The notes: generated from the letters alone by a model not told the origin. Positions 1 to 10,036 are shown, counted from the first letter of the stretch. The stretch is DNA of 64,000 nucleotides from Acinetobacter nectaris CIP 110549 (GCF_000488215.1 NZ_KI530712.1:748881-812880), one strand, 5' to 3'. Numbers and translations: made by a program.

Positions 1-329
1 AAACATCGATCTTATTTGCATATAACGATAGTTCAAAAAAATATTTAGTCTTATTTTATCTAAATTGGCACAATGTTCGCATATATAAAGAAATGTATAT
101 TTTGATGCCAATAAAGTAGCAATAACAGCAGATACGATATCTAAACGTAAATGCATACACAAAGTTACTCTATATTTAAAGCACTTTTTATTCATTATTG
201 TACTTTTTTCAAACAACACTAATAAATATCTCTTCTGATTTATTTTGGTGCACATTATTAAAAAATGTATCTAAATCAATCAGAAGTTATTTATTTTAGA
301 TCCACTATTGACGTAAGAGCATGTTTTAA
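1..329. other. Intergenic / window edge, no gene seen
   Basis: AT-rich sequence ahead of the peptide ABC operon. I see no convincing reading frame, tRNA or strong hairpin. It must hold the operon promoter, but no -35/-10 pair stands out. Confidence 0.5.
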
Positions 330-2168
330 ATGGATATTCGATCAAGTTTTAAAGTGAAAAGCCAACAGTTAAAGCACTGCTACCACTCAGTTCATCAACA
401 CCTGAAAAAAAGACTACCGCTATATATTGGTTTAATCCTTACAAGTTCGACCATTACAAGCTATGCTGCCGATATGAACAAAGTTGTTCACACTTACTTT
501 ATTGCTTCAGAAACAGGGTTCGACCCTGCTGCAACTAATGACCTTTATTCATCTTATGTAGATGACTCAATTTTTGAAACACTTTATACCTATGACTATT
601 TAGCCCGCCCGTTAAAGCTTGTTCCATTGACAGCAACATCACTGCCTCAGATTAGTGCAGATGGCCTCACTTATACGATTCATATTAAACCACACATATT
701 TTTTGCAGATGATCCTGTATTTAAAGGAAAAAAACGTGAGCTGACATCATATGATTATGCTTACAGTTTTAAACGCGTACTCGATCCTGCATTAAGATCT
801 CCTAATAGTGATATCTTTGCAGGAAAGTTTATCGGTGCCGACCAACTGGTTGACCATGCCCAAAAAGTCGGAAAATTTAATTATGATGCACCGATTGAAG
901 GTATTCAAACCCCTAACCGCTATACCCTTGTCCTCAAACTAAAAGAAAAAGACTTCAATTTGCCTATGATTTTGGCACATACGCCAACTGCCGCTTTAGC
1001 AAGAGAAGTCGTAGAACATTATAAAGATCCTCAAGGCTTTGTAATGTCCCATCCAGTAGGTACAGGTGCATACTTTCTAAGTAAATGGGTACGAGGCTCA
1101 CGGATTGTCTTGAACTATAACCCAAACTATCGAGGCTATATTTGGAATTTTAAATCTGACGATCCCAGCGATAAAAAAATAATTACCGAGATGACTGGCA
1201 AAAAAATGCCTCAAGTAGGTATGGTAGATATTCAAATTATTGAAGAAGGCCAATCTCAATGGTTAGGCTTCAAACAAAAGCAGTTAGACTGGCTCGATTT
1301 ACCACCTAACTTAGTCAATAAAGCATTAAATAACGGAGAGTTAAGACCAGAATATAAAAAAGAAGGCATCTACTTATCAAATGTTAGTGATATAACATCA
1401 TATTATACGTTTTGGAATATGACCGATCCGATTGTTGGCGGTTTAAGTGAAGAAAAAATTGCTTTACGGCGCGCGATGTCTATGGCTTTTTCAAACTACC
1501 ATTTTATCAATATTGTTTTTAATGGCATGATGATTCCGCTTTACGCAATTATCCCCCCTAATATTGTCGGTTATGACCCAACCTTTAAAACAAGTCGCCC
1601 CTATAATGTACAAGCTGCCAATTTATTATTAGACCAGTACCATTACAAAATTGGCCCAGATGGCTATCGCACACTCCCTAATGGTAAACCACTTACTATT
1701 CAGTACTCTATGCCGACGTCTAGCTCAAGCTTAGCTGTAGCAGAGTTTTGGCAACGTTCATTAAAAAAAATACATATTCGCATGGTTGCTAAAAGCATGC
1801 AATTTCCCGAATATTTAAGAGCACAAAAACAGTGTGCCGTGCAAATGGGGACTCAAGGCTGGTTTGCAGACTACCCAGATGGTGAAAACTTTTTACAATT
1901 GTTTTATGGGCCAAATGTCCATGTATCTAATTTTAATTGTGTTGCAATTCCAGAGTTTGATCGGTTATTTAAACAAAGTATGGCTTTACCGAATAGTCCA
2001 GAACGCCAAGCATTATTTCTTAAAATGACACGCCTACTCGAGGTATATTCCACTGTTGTTCCTCTAGACTCACCAAATAGACAGACTCTCATTCAGCCAT
2101 ATATTCAAGGGTTTAAAGGAAATCCTATTCTCAAAAATCCATGGCTTTATATCGATATGAAAAAATAA
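330..2168 (+). CDS. ABC transporter substrate-binding protein, family 5 (peptide type)
   Basis: Periplasmic solute-binding protein of the OppA/DppA class (SBP_bac_5), which captures peptides or similar solutes for the importer encoded downstream. The 612-residue protein has an unusually long basic N-region (about 28 residues), then a hydrophobic segment and a likely signal peptidase site near residues 46-47 (SYAAD). The mature part reads as a typical family-5 fold, including a TPTAALAREVVEHY segment and a C-terminal QPYIQGFKGNPI region. It is the first gene of a four-gene same-strand operon with both permeases and a fused ATPase. The ligand cannot be read from sequence. No strong Shine-Dalgarno precedes this ATG, so the exact start is less sure than the family. 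Confidence 0.88.
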   Translation: MDIRSSFKVKSQQLKHCYHSVHQHLKKRLPLYIGLILTSSTITSYAADMNKVVHTYFIASETGFDPAATNDLYSSYVDDSIFETLYTYDYLARPLKLVPLTATSLPQISADGLTYTIHIKPHIFFADDPVFKGKKRELTSYDYAYSFKRVLDPALRSPNSDIFAGKFIGADQLVDHAQKVGKFNYDAPIEGIQTPNRYTLVLKLKEKDFNLPMILAHTPTAALAREVVEHYKDPQGFVMSHPVGTGAYFLSKWVRGSRIVLNYNPNYRGYIWNFKSDDPSDKKIITEMTGKKMPQVGMVDIQIIEEGQSQWLGFKQKQLDWLDLPPNLVNKALNNGELRPEYKKEGIYLSNVSDITSYYTFWNMTDPIVGGLSEEKIALRRAMSMAFSNYHFINIVFNGMMIPLYAIIPPNIVGYDPTFKTSRPYNVQAANLLLDQYHYKIGPDGYRTLPNGKPLTIQYSMPTSSSSLAVAEFWQRSLKKIHIRMVAKSMQFPEYLRAQKQCAVQMGTQGWFADYPDGENFLQLFYGPNVHVSNFNCVAIPEFDRLFKQSMALPNSPERQALFLKMTRLLEVYSTVVPLDSPNRQTLIQPYIQGFKGNPILKNPWLYIDMKK

Positions 2169-2238
2169 TTTTTATAAACATCAGATGTTATTGAAAGTCA
2201 GATTCTTAAAATACATGAATTAATATGGAGACCGCACA

Positions 2239-3177
2239 ATGCTGTCATACACAATTCGACGACTATGGCAAATGATTCCAACCATGCTTGGTGTTATTAT
2301 CCTTATCTTCATTTTATTTAATTGGGTCGGTGGTGATCCTGCTTATATTTTGGCAGGAAAAATGGCAAATCCACAGCAGATTGAAGCCATTCGTGAACAA
2401 CTCGGTATGAACCAACCATACTATATTCAACTGTGGATCTTCATTAAACAGGTCATCACCTTTAACTATGGTGCAAGTTGGAGTACAGGAGAAACCGTCA
2501 GTCATATTATTATGTCGCGTGTTGGACCAAGCCTCACCATTTTAGTTCCTCTGATTATATTCCAAACACTCATTGCAGTTGCGCTGGCTCTCGCAATTGC
2601 TTTGGTCAAAGGCACATGGATTGATCGCACACTTATGGCAACTTGCACAATTGCAATGTCTATTAGTATTTTGGTTTATATTATTCTTTTTCAATATTTC
2701 CTAGCATATAAATTCAATTGGTTCCCTGTACAAGGATGGGGAGACGACTTTTATACAAATCTTTTCCATTTTTCCCCTCTTCCTATTCTTATTATGCTCG
2801 CGGTGAGTATTGCACCCACATTACGTCTATATAGAAGCTTTATTTTAGATGAAATAGACCAAGATTATATTCGTACAGCACGTGCAAAAGGAATGAGTGA
2901 AACCCGTGTCCTGTTTGTTCATGTATTGCGTAATGCAGCTATTCCCATAGTCACGGATGTCATGTCTAATCTCCCTGCACTACTCATTGGTGCATTCTTA
3001 ATTGAACGTTTCTTTGGTATTCCCGGTATAGGACGAGAAGTTATTCTCGCTGTTGAGCGAAGTGACTTTCCAGTTATTAAAGCAGTTACCATTTATATTG
3101 CTGCACTTACGATGATTTTTAACTTAATTGCCGATATTGTCTATAAATTAATTGATCCACGCTTAGAACTAAAATAG
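2239..3177 (+). CDS. Peptide ABC transporter permease, DppB/OppB type
   Basis: Inner-membrane permease of the binding-protein-dependent family (BPD_transp_1), 312 residues with about six membrane segments. It opens with the classic LSYTIRRLWQMIPT N-terminus of DppB-type subunits. The cytoplasmic EAA loop that docks the ATPase is visible around RTARAKGMSETRVLFVH. The ATG follows a GGAGA ribosome site, 70 bases after the binding-protein stop. The next permease starts 8 bases after this gene ends, so the two halves of the channel are co-expressed. Confidence 0.92.
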   Translation: MLSYTIRRLWQMIPTMLGVIILIFILFNWVGGDPAYILAGKMANPQQIEAIREQLGMNQPYYIQLWIFIKQVITFNYGASWSTGETVSHIIMSRVGPSLTILVPLIIFQTLIAVALALAIALVKGTWIDRTLMATCTIAMSISILVYIILFQYFLAYKFNWFPVQGWGDDFYTNLFHFSPLPILIMLAVSIAPTLRLYRSFILDEIDQDYIRTARAKGMSETRVLFVHVLRNAAIPIVTDVMSNLPALLIGAFLIERFFGIPGIGREVILAVERSDFPVIKAVTIYIAALTMIFNLIADIVYKLIDPRLELK

Positions 3178-3185
3178 GTGCGCTT

Positions 3186-4265
3186 ATGTCTACTCATCTT
3201 ACAACGCAGTCACCTACGCATAAAGTTGCTAAAACTGAAAAGCCTCATAGCTTATGGTCATTGGCTTGGAAACGCCTCAAAAAAGATAAAACAGCACTGG
3301 TTTCACTTGCTGTTGTCTTAGCCTATTTAATTATGATTGTGCTTTCAATGTCAGGTCTAATTGCAAAAGGTTGGAACCAAGAAGTTGCCGTAACCTATGC
3401 ACCACCGAGCTTTATATATAATTCTGAGCAAAATCTATCTCATTTATCCCAAGTATCGACAGACAGAACCATTGAACAAACCACATACGTAGATATGTAT
3501 GGCATACAAGACCCTCTTGCAAAACCAATGCAAAGCATTACACAAACCGTTTTATTACACCCAACTGAAAACCGAAATGCCTTAAAACAAAGTTTACCTT
3601 TTGGTGCGGACCGTTGGGGTGTCGACATTATTGCAAAAACAATAAAAGGGTCAGAAACATCTATTTCAGTCGGTCTAATCGCAGCATTTTTTTCTGTTGT
3701 CTTAGGTACGGTTTTAGGTGCTGTATCGGGTTATTTTAATGGTTGGGTAGATGATATTATTAATTGGTTTTACAATATATTTACCTCAGTTCCTTACATG
3801 CTACTCGTCTTGGCTGTTGCAGCTGTATTACAACAACAAGGCCTCATATCTATTATTCTAATTTTAGCACTTACAGGATGGACAGGTACGTACCGGCTAA
3901 TTCGTGCTGAATATATGAAGCATGTCGAACGTGAATATGTACTTGCAGCTAAAGCCATAGGCGTGAGTCACATAAGAAGAATGTTTGTTCATATCTTTCC
4001 AAATGTCAGTCATATCGCTTTAGTTCAAATGTCTATTTTAGTCGTTTCCTTTATTAAATCTGAAGTTATTCTGAGCTTTTTAGGCTTTGGCGTTCCACTT
4101 GGCACCGTTTCTTGGGGCAGTATGCTCAACGAAGCACAAAGTGAGTTTTTACTTGGAAAATGGTGGCAACTGACTGCTGCAACAATTGCGATGGCAATTT
4201 TGGTCACTGCTTTTTCAACATTTACAGATGCATTACGTGATGCATTAGATCCTAAAATGAAATAA
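3186..4265 (+). CDS. Peptide ABC transporter permease, DppC/OppC type
   Basis: Second membrane subunit of the importer, 359 residues. It has a cytoplasmic N-tail, one membrane helix at about residues 35-58 (OppC_N), a long periplasmic loop of roughly 90 residues, and then the permease domain with the EAA loop (LAAKAIGVSHIRRMFVH). The long loop and the SFLGFG and PLGTVSWGSML segments are typical of the C-type partner. It ends 13 bases before the ATPase start. Together with the preceding permease it should form the heterodimeric channel. Confidence 0.92.
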   Translation: MSTHLTTQSPTHKVAKTEKPHSLWSLAWKRLKKDKTALVSLAVVLAYLIMIVLSMSGLIAKGWNQEVAVTYAPPSFIYNSEQNLSHLSQVSTDRTIEQTTYVDMYGIQDPLAKPMQSITQTVLLHPTENRNALKQSLPFGADRWGVDIIAKTIKGSETSISVGLIAAFFSVVLGTVLGAVSGYFNGWVDDIINWFYNIFTSVPYMLLVLAVAAVLQQQGLISIILILALTGWTGTYRLIRAEYMKHVEREYVLAAKAIGVSHIRRMFVHIFPNVSHIALVQMSILVVSFIKSEVILSFLGFGVPLGTVSWGSMLNEAQSEFLLGKWWQLTAATIAMAILVTAFSTFTDALRDALDPKMK

Positions 4266-4278
4266 TAAAGGAAATCAG

Positions 4279-5979
4279 ATGCACAACACTCCATTACTTT
4301 CTGTAAAAGATTTAAAAGTTTTTTTCAAATCTGACCAAGGTGAAACTGAAGCAATTAAAGGCATTTCATTCGATATACTCCCCAACCAAACCACGGCTTT
4401 AGTAGGTGAATCAGGCAGTGGAAAATCTGTGACATCTCTAGCAACTATGGGATTACTCCCCAAAAAACAAAGTAGAATCGGCCAAGAAAGTCAGATTTTA
4501 TTTGAAGGCGAAAACTTACTAACCCTTTCAGCTAAGGCACTTCGTAAAAAATGTGGTAAAGATATTGCCATGATTTTTCAAGAACCAATGTCTTCACTTA
4601 ATCCAGTATTTACCGTAGGTTCACAAGTTTCAGAGATCCTCAAACTACATACACCTTTAAACAAACAAGAACGCAAGGCCAAAGTCATCTCGCTATTCAC
4701 AGAGGTTGGCTTACCCAACCCAAGCGAAAAGTATAATGCCTATCCAAGCCAACTTTCAGGTGGGCAACAACAACGTGTCATGATTGCAATGGCCATTGCT
4801 TGTGAACCTAAACTTCTTATTGCAGATGAACCAACAACTGCACTTGATGTCACTATTCAAAAACAAATCATAGACCTGCTTGAAGATATTCGTAAACGGC
4901 GAAATATGTCTATACTTTTCATTACACATGACTTGTCTGTAGTAAGTGAAATCGCAGATCAAGTGATTGTTATGAGATATGGTGTCATTCGAGAGCAAGG
5001 AAAAGCGCAGGATGTCTTACACTCACCAAAAGATATTTATACACAAGCATTACTACATTGTCGTCCACGCCTAAACTCTCGCCCTTACCGTTTACCTGTG
5101 ACAAGTGACTTTATGAACCAAGATGCTGAGAAAATTTCAGATATTGGGAGTTTAGATCATCTTCCTCAAAGAGAAAGAGGATTGACGGGTAACGAAGAAA
5201 TTATTCTAGAAGTAAGGAACTTAAAGAAATATTTTCATTCATCTCAAGGATTATTCAAACGCAAAACTTTTATTGCTGTAAAAGATGCTTCATTTACACT
5301 CGCTAAAGGAAAAACTCTCGGACTTGTTGGTGAATCAGGCTCTGGTAAAACAACCATTGGACTCCTACTTATGCGCTTACATGAAGCCAATGGTGGTGAA
5401 ATCCTTATCGATGGAGAAGATATTTTAAAACTTTCTGACCAAGCTTTTGCGAACTATCAAAGAAAAATTCAAATTATTTTCCAAAACCCATATGCATCAT
5501 TAAACCCACGATTTACAGTTGGTCAAATTTTATTGGAGCCTATGCAAATACATCATATTGGTGAAAATGATGCTGAGAGAAAGAAAATTGCTTTAGATCT
5601 TTTACAACGTGTAAGTCTTCCTGAAAGTGCTTATTATAAATACCCTCATGAGTTTTCAGGTGGTCAAAGACAACGTATTGCGATTGCCCGCTGTTTAACA
5701 TTAAAACCCGAAATTATTATATGTGATGAGTCTGTATCTGCACTTGATGTTTCCGTACAAGCTCAAGTCTTAAACTTATTACAAGAACTACAAGATGAAT
5801 ATAATTTAAGCTACATATTCATCTCACACGATCTCTCAGTAGTCAAATACATTTCGGATCAAGTCATGGTGATGAATCATGGTGATATTGTTGAAATTGC
5901 GAACTCAGATGAACTCTATCAAAACCCCAAACACCCTTATACACAAAAATTATTAGCCGCTACACCTAACGATTTTTAA
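4279..5979 (+). CDS. Fused double ATP-binding subunit of peptide ABC importer (YejF type)
   Basis: Single 566-residue protein carrying both nucleotide-binding domains, as in YejF or GsiA, instead of separate DppD and DppF. Domain 1 has Walker A GESGSGKS (43-50), signature LSGGQQQR and Walker [13 protein letters not shown]. Domain 2 has Walker A GESGSGKT, signature FSGGQRQR and Walker [13 protein letters not shown], where Ser replaces the common Pro after DE. Each half ends with an oligopeptide-type C-terminal extension ([12 protein letters not shown] in the second). It energises uptake through the two permeases upstream and closes the operon. An AGGAAA ribosome site precedes the ATG. Confidence 0.93.
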   Translation: MHNTPLLSVKDLKVFFKSDQGETEAIKGISFDILPNQTTALVGESGSGKSVTSLATMGLLPKKQSRIGQESQILFEGENLLTLSAKALRKKCGKDIAMIFQEPMSSLNPVFTVGSQVSEILKLHTPLNKQERKAKVISLFTEVGLPNPSEKYNAYPSQLSGGQQQRVMIAMAIACEPKLLIADEPTTALDVTIQKQIIDLLEDIRKRRNMSILFITHDLSVVSEIADQVIVMRYGVIREQGKAQDVLHSPKDIYTQALLHCRPRLNSRPYRLPVTSDFMNQDAEKISDIGSLDHLPQRERGLTGNEEIILEVRNLKKYFHSSQGLFKRKTFIAVKDASFTLAKGKTLGLVGESGSGKTTIGLLLMRLHEANGGEILIDGEDILKLSDQAFANYQRKIQIIFQNPYASLNPRFTVGQILLEPMQIHHIGENDAERKKIALDLLQRVSLPESAYYKYPHEFSGGQRQRIAIARCLTLKPEIIICDESVSALDVSVQAQVLNLLQELQDEYNLSYIFISHDLSVVKYISDQVMVMNHGDIVEIANSDELYQNPKHPYTQKLLAATPNDF

Positions 5980-5989
5980 GCTTCTCTAT

Positions 5990-6024
5990 TAGGTCACATA
6001 TTTTATAATAAAAGATGTGACCTA
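5990..6024 (+). terminator. Hairpin after the ABC operon
   Basis: Ten-base perfect inverted repeat TAGGTCACAT / ATGTGACCTA separated by 15 bases, starting 11 bases after the ATPase stop. There is no clear T-run after it, so it may be a 3' stabilising hairpin rather than a complete intrinsic terminator. Confidence 0.4.
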
Positions 6025-6137
6025 GACTTACTCTCTTAAATGTTTGCCTAATCCTCCAAATTATCATTATTTTTATTTTCAAATAAATCGATTAAAATAT
6101 AATTATTTGATCTATATAATGCTATTCGGTACTTTCT

Positions 6138-7040
6138 ATGTATCATGATGAATATAAAATACAAACTAAAAAACTCAATCAACTCATTCTTAGCCTGATA
6201 TCAGACAAAAATAAATATATTACCCCCATTACTGGCCTATCTTTACATCGTTGGGATACACCTACACCACCCTCTAGCCATATCCTAGATGCCAGTTTAT
6301 GTTTCATTACTCAGGGCAAAAAACAAGTTATTTTAGGAGAAGAAAGCTATACCTATGATGAACAGCACTTCTTATTTACAACCATCGATTTACCAGTAAT
6401 TACCCAAATACTAGAAGCCTCACCGAATAAACCATATCTAGGAATTATTTTACGGCTTGACCCATATATACTTGCTCAACTCATGCTCGATGCAAATATC
6501 CCTTTTCAACACGGAAAACAAGAAATGAAAGGTGTCGCAATTGGAGAAACAACAATTGCGCTACAAGATGCTTTTTATCGATTAATACAGCTCATTCAAA
6601 CACCCAATGATATAAGCATATTATCGCCTCTTATCATTAAAGAAATACTTTATCGATTAATTATGAGTCCTCAAGGAGAACGTTTAAAGCGCATTGCAGC
6701 AACAGGAACGGCGGGACATCGTATTATCAAAGCTATAGATTGGTTAAGAACTAATTTTTCAGAGCCCTTTCGTATAGATACTATATCACAGCAATTTGGT
6801 ATGAGCCCTTCAAGCTTTCATCAGCATTTTCGTGATATTACATCTATGAGCCCCTTGCAATATCAAAAAAGAATTCGACTTACAGAAGCAAGAAAACTCC
6901 TTATGACAACGCAATTAGATATTTCATCTACAAGCACACAAGTTGGTTATGAAAGTCTGTCTCAGTTCTCTCGTGAGTACAAACGTTTCTTTGGGAACAC
7001 GCCATCACATGATCTAAGATACTTTGAGCTACCTTCCTAA
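6138..7040 (+). CDS. AraC-family transcriptional regulator
   Basis: Cytoplasmic regulator of 300 residues. The N-terminal half (about 25-180) resembles the AraC_N cupin domain (RWDTPTPPSSHILDASLCFITQGKKQ), and the C-terminal hundred residues hold two helix-turn-helix motifs, ending with the AraC signature VGYESLSQFSREYKRFFGNTPS. It lies 158 bases downstream of the peptide importer on the same strand and converges on a LysR gene. Regulation of either neighbour is only a guess. A TATAAT box at 6115-6120 sits just upstream. Confidence 0.9.
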   Translation: MYHDEYKIQTKKLNQLILSLISDKNKYITPITGLSLHRWDTPTPPSSHILDASLCFITQGKKQVILGEESYTYDEQHFLFTTIDLPVITQILEASPNKPYLGIILRLDPYILAQLMLDANIPFQHGKQEMKGVAIGETTIALQDAFYRLIQLIQTPNDISILSPLIIKEILYRLIMSPQGERLKRIAATGTAGHRIIKAIDWLRTNFSEPFRIDTISQQFGMSPSSFHQHFRDITSMSPLQYQKRIRLTEARKLLMTTQLDISSTSTQVGYESLSQFSREYKRFFGNTPSHDLRYFELPS

Positions 7041-7074
7041 ACACACAATGCAATTACATTGAAATGACAATTTT

Positions 7075-8043
7075 TCAATTTAAGATCTCATTATACTTAT
7101 AGCGATCTAAAGTTTTTAAGTCGATATTTAATGTCGGATTCTGTGTGAGTTTCTCAAGCAAATATTCAATTGTTACACGTACACGTGAAGCAATAAAAGA
7201 ACGATGTGGATACTGTAACACCATTTCATAGCTACCAGAATGATGCTCATCGCATAGTACAACATGCAGTTTCCCTGCTTTTAAATGTTCAATCACATTA
7301 TGAACACCAACTTGTGCAATACCTATGCCTAAACATGCAGCATCAACCAGTGCTTCCGGTGCAGAAAGGGTTAATGTTGCCGGTTCAGGATCTAAAGTTA
7401 TTAGTCCACCATCGTTCGTTCTAAATTCCCAAGGCGATGCTTTGCCCCCTAAAAATTTACGAACAATAAGCCGATGTCGTTTTAAATCATTTGGACTTTT
7501 AGGGTTACCATATTTAGATAAATATTCGGGTGAAGCAACCAAGACTAAATCTAAACGGCAAACTGGTCTTGAAATTAGAGAGGAATCAATAATTCTTCCA
7601 CCACGAATAGCAATATCATAATGATCATTTACCAAATCAATTACACGGTCATCAAAGTCAGTTTCTATACTCAATGCTGGATACCGAGCAAGTAATTCAG
7701 GAATAATAGGTAACAAATAATCACGACCAAATGATGCACTTGTTGATATACGAACATGACCACTTACATCAGATTTCTTTTCTGCCACCATCTCAACAGC
7801 TTGGTCTAATGCATTTAATGCAACACGAGCCTGATCTAAAAAAGACTGTCCTTCTTCGGTTAAGCTAATCTTACGTGTTGTTCTATTCATTAATCGAATA
7901 TCTAAAGCTTTTTCTAACCCTGCAATATTTTTACTCACAGCAGCAGGACTAATTTCTAATTTACGTGCTGCCGCAGCAAAGCTCCCCATATTTGCAGCTT
8001 CAACAAAAGATAAAATAGCACGTACATGCTGTGAAATTTCCAT
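7075..8043 (-). CDS. LysR-family transcriptional regulator
   Basis: LysR regulator: N-terminal winged helix (AAARKLEISPAAVSKNIAGLEKAL) followed by a periplasmic-binding-like effector domain (LysR_substrate). I chose the internal ATG at 8043 (322 residues) because AAGGA lies seven bases before it; an upstream in-frame ATG at 8058 would add five residues. It is divergent from the DUF1330 / oxidoreductase / SDR operon, the usual geometry for a LysR protein controlling its neighbour, with a 158-base shared promoter region. The effector is unknown. Confidence 0.88.
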   Translation of the reverse strand: MEISQHVRAILSFVEAANMGSFAAAARKLEISPAAVSKNIAGLEKALDIRLMNRTTRKISLTEEGQSFLDQARVALNALDQAVEMVAEKKSDVSGHVRISTSASFGRDYLLPIIPELLARYPALSIETDFDDRVIDLVNDHYDIAIRGGRIIDSSLISRPVCRLDLVLVASPEYLSKYGNPKSPNDLKRHRLIVRKFLGGKASPWEFRTNDGGLITLDPEPATLTLSAPEALVDAACLGIGIAQVGVHNVIEHLKAGKLHVVLCDEHHSGSYEMVLQYPHRSFIASRVRVTIEYLLEKLTQNPTLNIDLKTLDRYKYNEILN

Positions 8044-8154
8044 ATATTTTTCCTTCATGAAACCCCAATTATTAACTTAAAGTTATCTATAATTCAACAT
8101 TATATGCTATTTAAGTAAGTAATAATTTTTTAGATAATAACGATATTCCAAGTA

Positions 8155-8176
8155 AGTCTTTCACGCTAGAAAGACT
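8155..8176 (+). promoter_or_regulatory. Inverted repeat in leader of DUF1330 operon
   Basis: Perfect eight-base arms AGTCTTTC / GAAAGACT with a six-base loop, 25 bases before the DUF1330 start and inside the region shared with the divergent LysR gene. It could be a leader hairpin or an operator. It does not show the T-N11-A core usual for LysR sites. Confidence 0.35.
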
Positions 8177-8201
8177 CAATAGAAAAGATAAAGAGTATAT
8201 T

Positions 8202-8510
8202 ATGGAACAAAAGACACCAGCCTACTTCATATTCAACGTGACAATTCATGACTATGAAGCAATAAAACCTTATCAAGAAAAAGTTTCTTCTACATATAAA
8301 CCTTATGGTGGAAAAGCACTTGTACTTACAAATAACTTTGAGACTATTGAAGGGAATCCACTTCAAGGACATCTAGTTATTTTACAGTTTGAAGATATTC
8401 AACAAGCACATGCTTGGCATGGCTCAAAGGCGTATCAAGAAATACTCCCTTACCGTGAAAAAGCGAGCACAACAAATGCTTGGCTTGTAGAAGGTATTTT
8501 TACCAAATAA
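8202..8510 (+). CDS. DUF1330 domain-containing protein
   Basis: Small cytoplasmic protein of 102 residues matching the DUF1330 family (dimeric alpha-beta barrel fold): starts PAYFIFNVTIHD, contains YQEKVSSTYKPYGGKALV and the late WHGSKAYQEILPYREKAS block. The biochemical role of the family is not settled. It is the first gene of a three-gene operon with two oxidoreductases, opposite a LysR regulator, which suggests a part in handling a reactive small molecule; this is inference from context. Confidence 0.85.
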   Translation: MEQKTPAYFIFNVTIHDYEAIKPYQEKVSSTYKPYGGKALVLTNNFETIEGNPLQGHLVILQFEDIQQAHAWHGSKAYQEILPYREKASTTNAWLVEGIFTK

Positions 8511-8541
8511 TCCCCTAATAGATATTTAAGAGAATTAATTT

Positions 8542-9069
8542 ATGAACACACTTGTTATTGTTTCACACCCTTATGCAGACCAGTCTAAAATTACACAGGC
8601 ACTTGAACAGTCTATTGCCAACCTTGAACATGTCACTGTACGTAACCTAGAAAAGCTATATGGCAATAAGCCTACAGCATTTGATATTAAAGCTGAACAA
8701 GCAGCTTATGAAGGCATAGATCGTGTAGTATTTTTATTTCCTATCCATTGGTTCAATATTACACCTATGCTAAAAGCATATTTAAATGAAGTATGGACTT
8801 ATGGATGGGCATTTGGCCCTGAAGGTACTGCATTAAAAAATAAAGAAATGCTTATTGTAAGCTCAGCAGGTGCAAGTGAGCATACCTACTCAAAAGAAGG
8901 ACTTATTCAAAGTACAGTAGAAGATATTTTTATCCCAATGAAAGCAACTGCACTTTATGTTGGTATGAAATACCTTCCTCCACTAACCCTACATAACGCA
9001 ATGGCTATTACAGATGAACAACTATTAGCCTTTAAAGAATCTTTTATATCAGCAATTAAAACAGTATAG
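8542..9069 (+). CDS. NAD(P)H-dependent flavodoxin-fold oxidoreductase (KefF/NQO-like)
   Basis: 175-residue flavodoxin-like enzyme of the NAD(P)H dehydrogenase (quinone) / KefF group. The FMN-binding start TLVIVSHPYADQSKIT and the central motif FLFPIHWFNITPMLKAYLN with the following YGWAFGPEGTALKNK are diagnostic. Expected to reduce quinones or similar electrophiles with NAD(P)H. It sits 31 bases after the DUF1330 gene and 13 bases before the SDR gene, so it is probably co-transcribed with them. No KefB/KefC antiporter is present nearby. Confidence 0.88.
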   Translation: MNTLVIVSHPYADQSKITQALEQSIANLEHVTVRNLEKLYGNKPTAFDIKAEQAAYEGIDRVVFLFPIHWFNITPMLKAYLNEVWTYGWAFGPEGTALKNKEMLIVSSAGASEHTYSKEGLIQSTVEDIFIPMKATALYVGMKYLPPLTLHNAMAITDEQLLAFKESFISAIKTV

Positions 9070-9082
9070 GAAATTTTCGAGT

Positions 9083-9820
9083 ATGTCAGAATTCACTTCT
9101 CAAGTAGCTTTAGTGACTGGTGCAAATAAAGGAATTGGTTTTGAAATTGCAAAGCAATTAGGGTTAAAAGGCATTAAAGTCTACGTTGGTACACGTAGTC
9201 TTCAAAATGGCTATACTGCTGTTGATGAGTTAAAAAGCTTAGGGATAAATGCTTCATCTATTCTTATAGATTTAAATGATGAACAAAGTATTCAAGATGC
9301 CTATACATACTTAAATACTCATGAGGCAAAGCTCGATATTTTAGTAAATAATGCAGGTATTATTGATACTGAAGATGGTATTGCTAGCCAAACAGCACTT
9401 AGTTCTGTAAGAAGAACCTTTGATACAAACTTTTTTGGTACATTACTCGTTACACAAAAAATGCTACCTCTAGTAAAAAAAGCAACTTCGGGTCGTATCG
9501 TCAATATTTCTAGTGGACTAGGCTCATTAACATTAAATGCAGATCCTAATTGGGAACATGCCTCAACCAAACTTATTGGATATAACTCATCTAAAGCTGC
9601 TGTAAATATGCTTACTGTTCAACTTGCATGGGAGTTAAAAAAAACCGCCATTAAAGTCAATGCAGCAAATCCTAACTTTACGGCCACAGAGCTTATCCCA
9701 AATAGTTCAGGAGGCAGACCAATATCTGAGGGAGCAGCAACTGCAATACAGCTTGCTTTACTTCCTGATGATGGACCAACTGGTCAACTATTTGAAGATG
9801 GTCAAGTTCTACCTTGGTAA
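9083..9820 (+). CDS. SDR-family NAD(P)-dependent oxidoreductase
   Basis: Classical short-chain dehydrogenase of 245 residues. Cofactor motif TGANKGIG at 12-19, NNAG at 89-92, catalytic Ser at 143/144 and YxxxK at Tyr167-Lys171. The TGANKGIGFE start and the segment between Ser and Tyr (GLGSLTLNADPNWEHAS) resemble carbonyl-reductase-like SDRs. Last gene of the LysR-linked operon. With the quinone-reductase-like neighbour it suggests carbonyl or quinone detoxification, but the substrate is not known. Confidence 0.9.
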   Translation: MSEFTSQVALVTGANKGIGFEIAKQLGLKGIKVYVGTRSLQNGYTAVDELKSLGINASSILIDLNDEQSIQDAYTYLNTHEAKLDILVNNAGIIDTEDGIASQTALSSVRRTFDTNFFGTLLVTQKMLPLVKKATSGRIVNISSGLGSLTLNADPNWEHASTKLIGYNSSKAAVNMLTVQLAWELKKTAIKVNAANPNFTATELIPNSSGGRPISEGAATAIQLALLPDDGPTGQLFEDGQVLPW

Positions 9821-9867
9821 GTTAAATCACCTCATTTCAAAATCATTACGAAAAATATAGTCAATAA

Positions 9868-9902
9868 AAAAATCCCTAAGATAAACACCTTAGGGATTTT
9901 TT
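9868..9902. terminator. Bidirectional terminator between SDR gene and tRNA-Ser
   Basis: Stem AAAAATCCCTAAG / CTTAGGGATTTTT with an eight-base loop, flanked by A and T runs, so it can stop the plus-strand oxidoreductase operon and the minus-strand tRNA-Ser transcript. Confidence 0.85.
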
Positions 9903-9907
9903 GAATT

Positions 9908-9997
9908 TGGCGGAAGCGGTGAGATTCGAACTCACGGAGGGGGTAAACCCTCGTCGGTTTTCAAGACCGGTGCATTAAACCGCTCTGCCACGCTTCC
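9908..9997 (-). tRNA. tRNA-Ser (anticodon UGA)
   Basis: Read on the minus strand it starts GGAAGCGTGGCAGAG and ends CGCTTCC-G-CCA, with a seven-pair acceptor stem and encoded CCA. The anticodon loop CTTGAAA gives UGA. The long variable arm (ACGAGGGTTTACCCCCTCCGT) and GTTCGAATC T-loop are typical of class II serine tRNAs. Confidence 0.96.
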
Positions 9998-10007
9998 AAT
10001 GGTCGTT

Positions 10008-10036
10008 ATAATATAAACAAATCTTTATTTTAGCAA
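10008..10036 (-). promoter_or_regulatory. Promoter of tRNA-Ser
   Basis: On the minus strand TTGCTA (-35, 10036-10031) and TATTAT (-10, 10013-10008) are 17 bases apart, with the tRNA 5' end 11 bases beyond the -10. The same TTGCTA hexamer precedes two of the tRNA-Leu genes. Confidence 0.6.
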
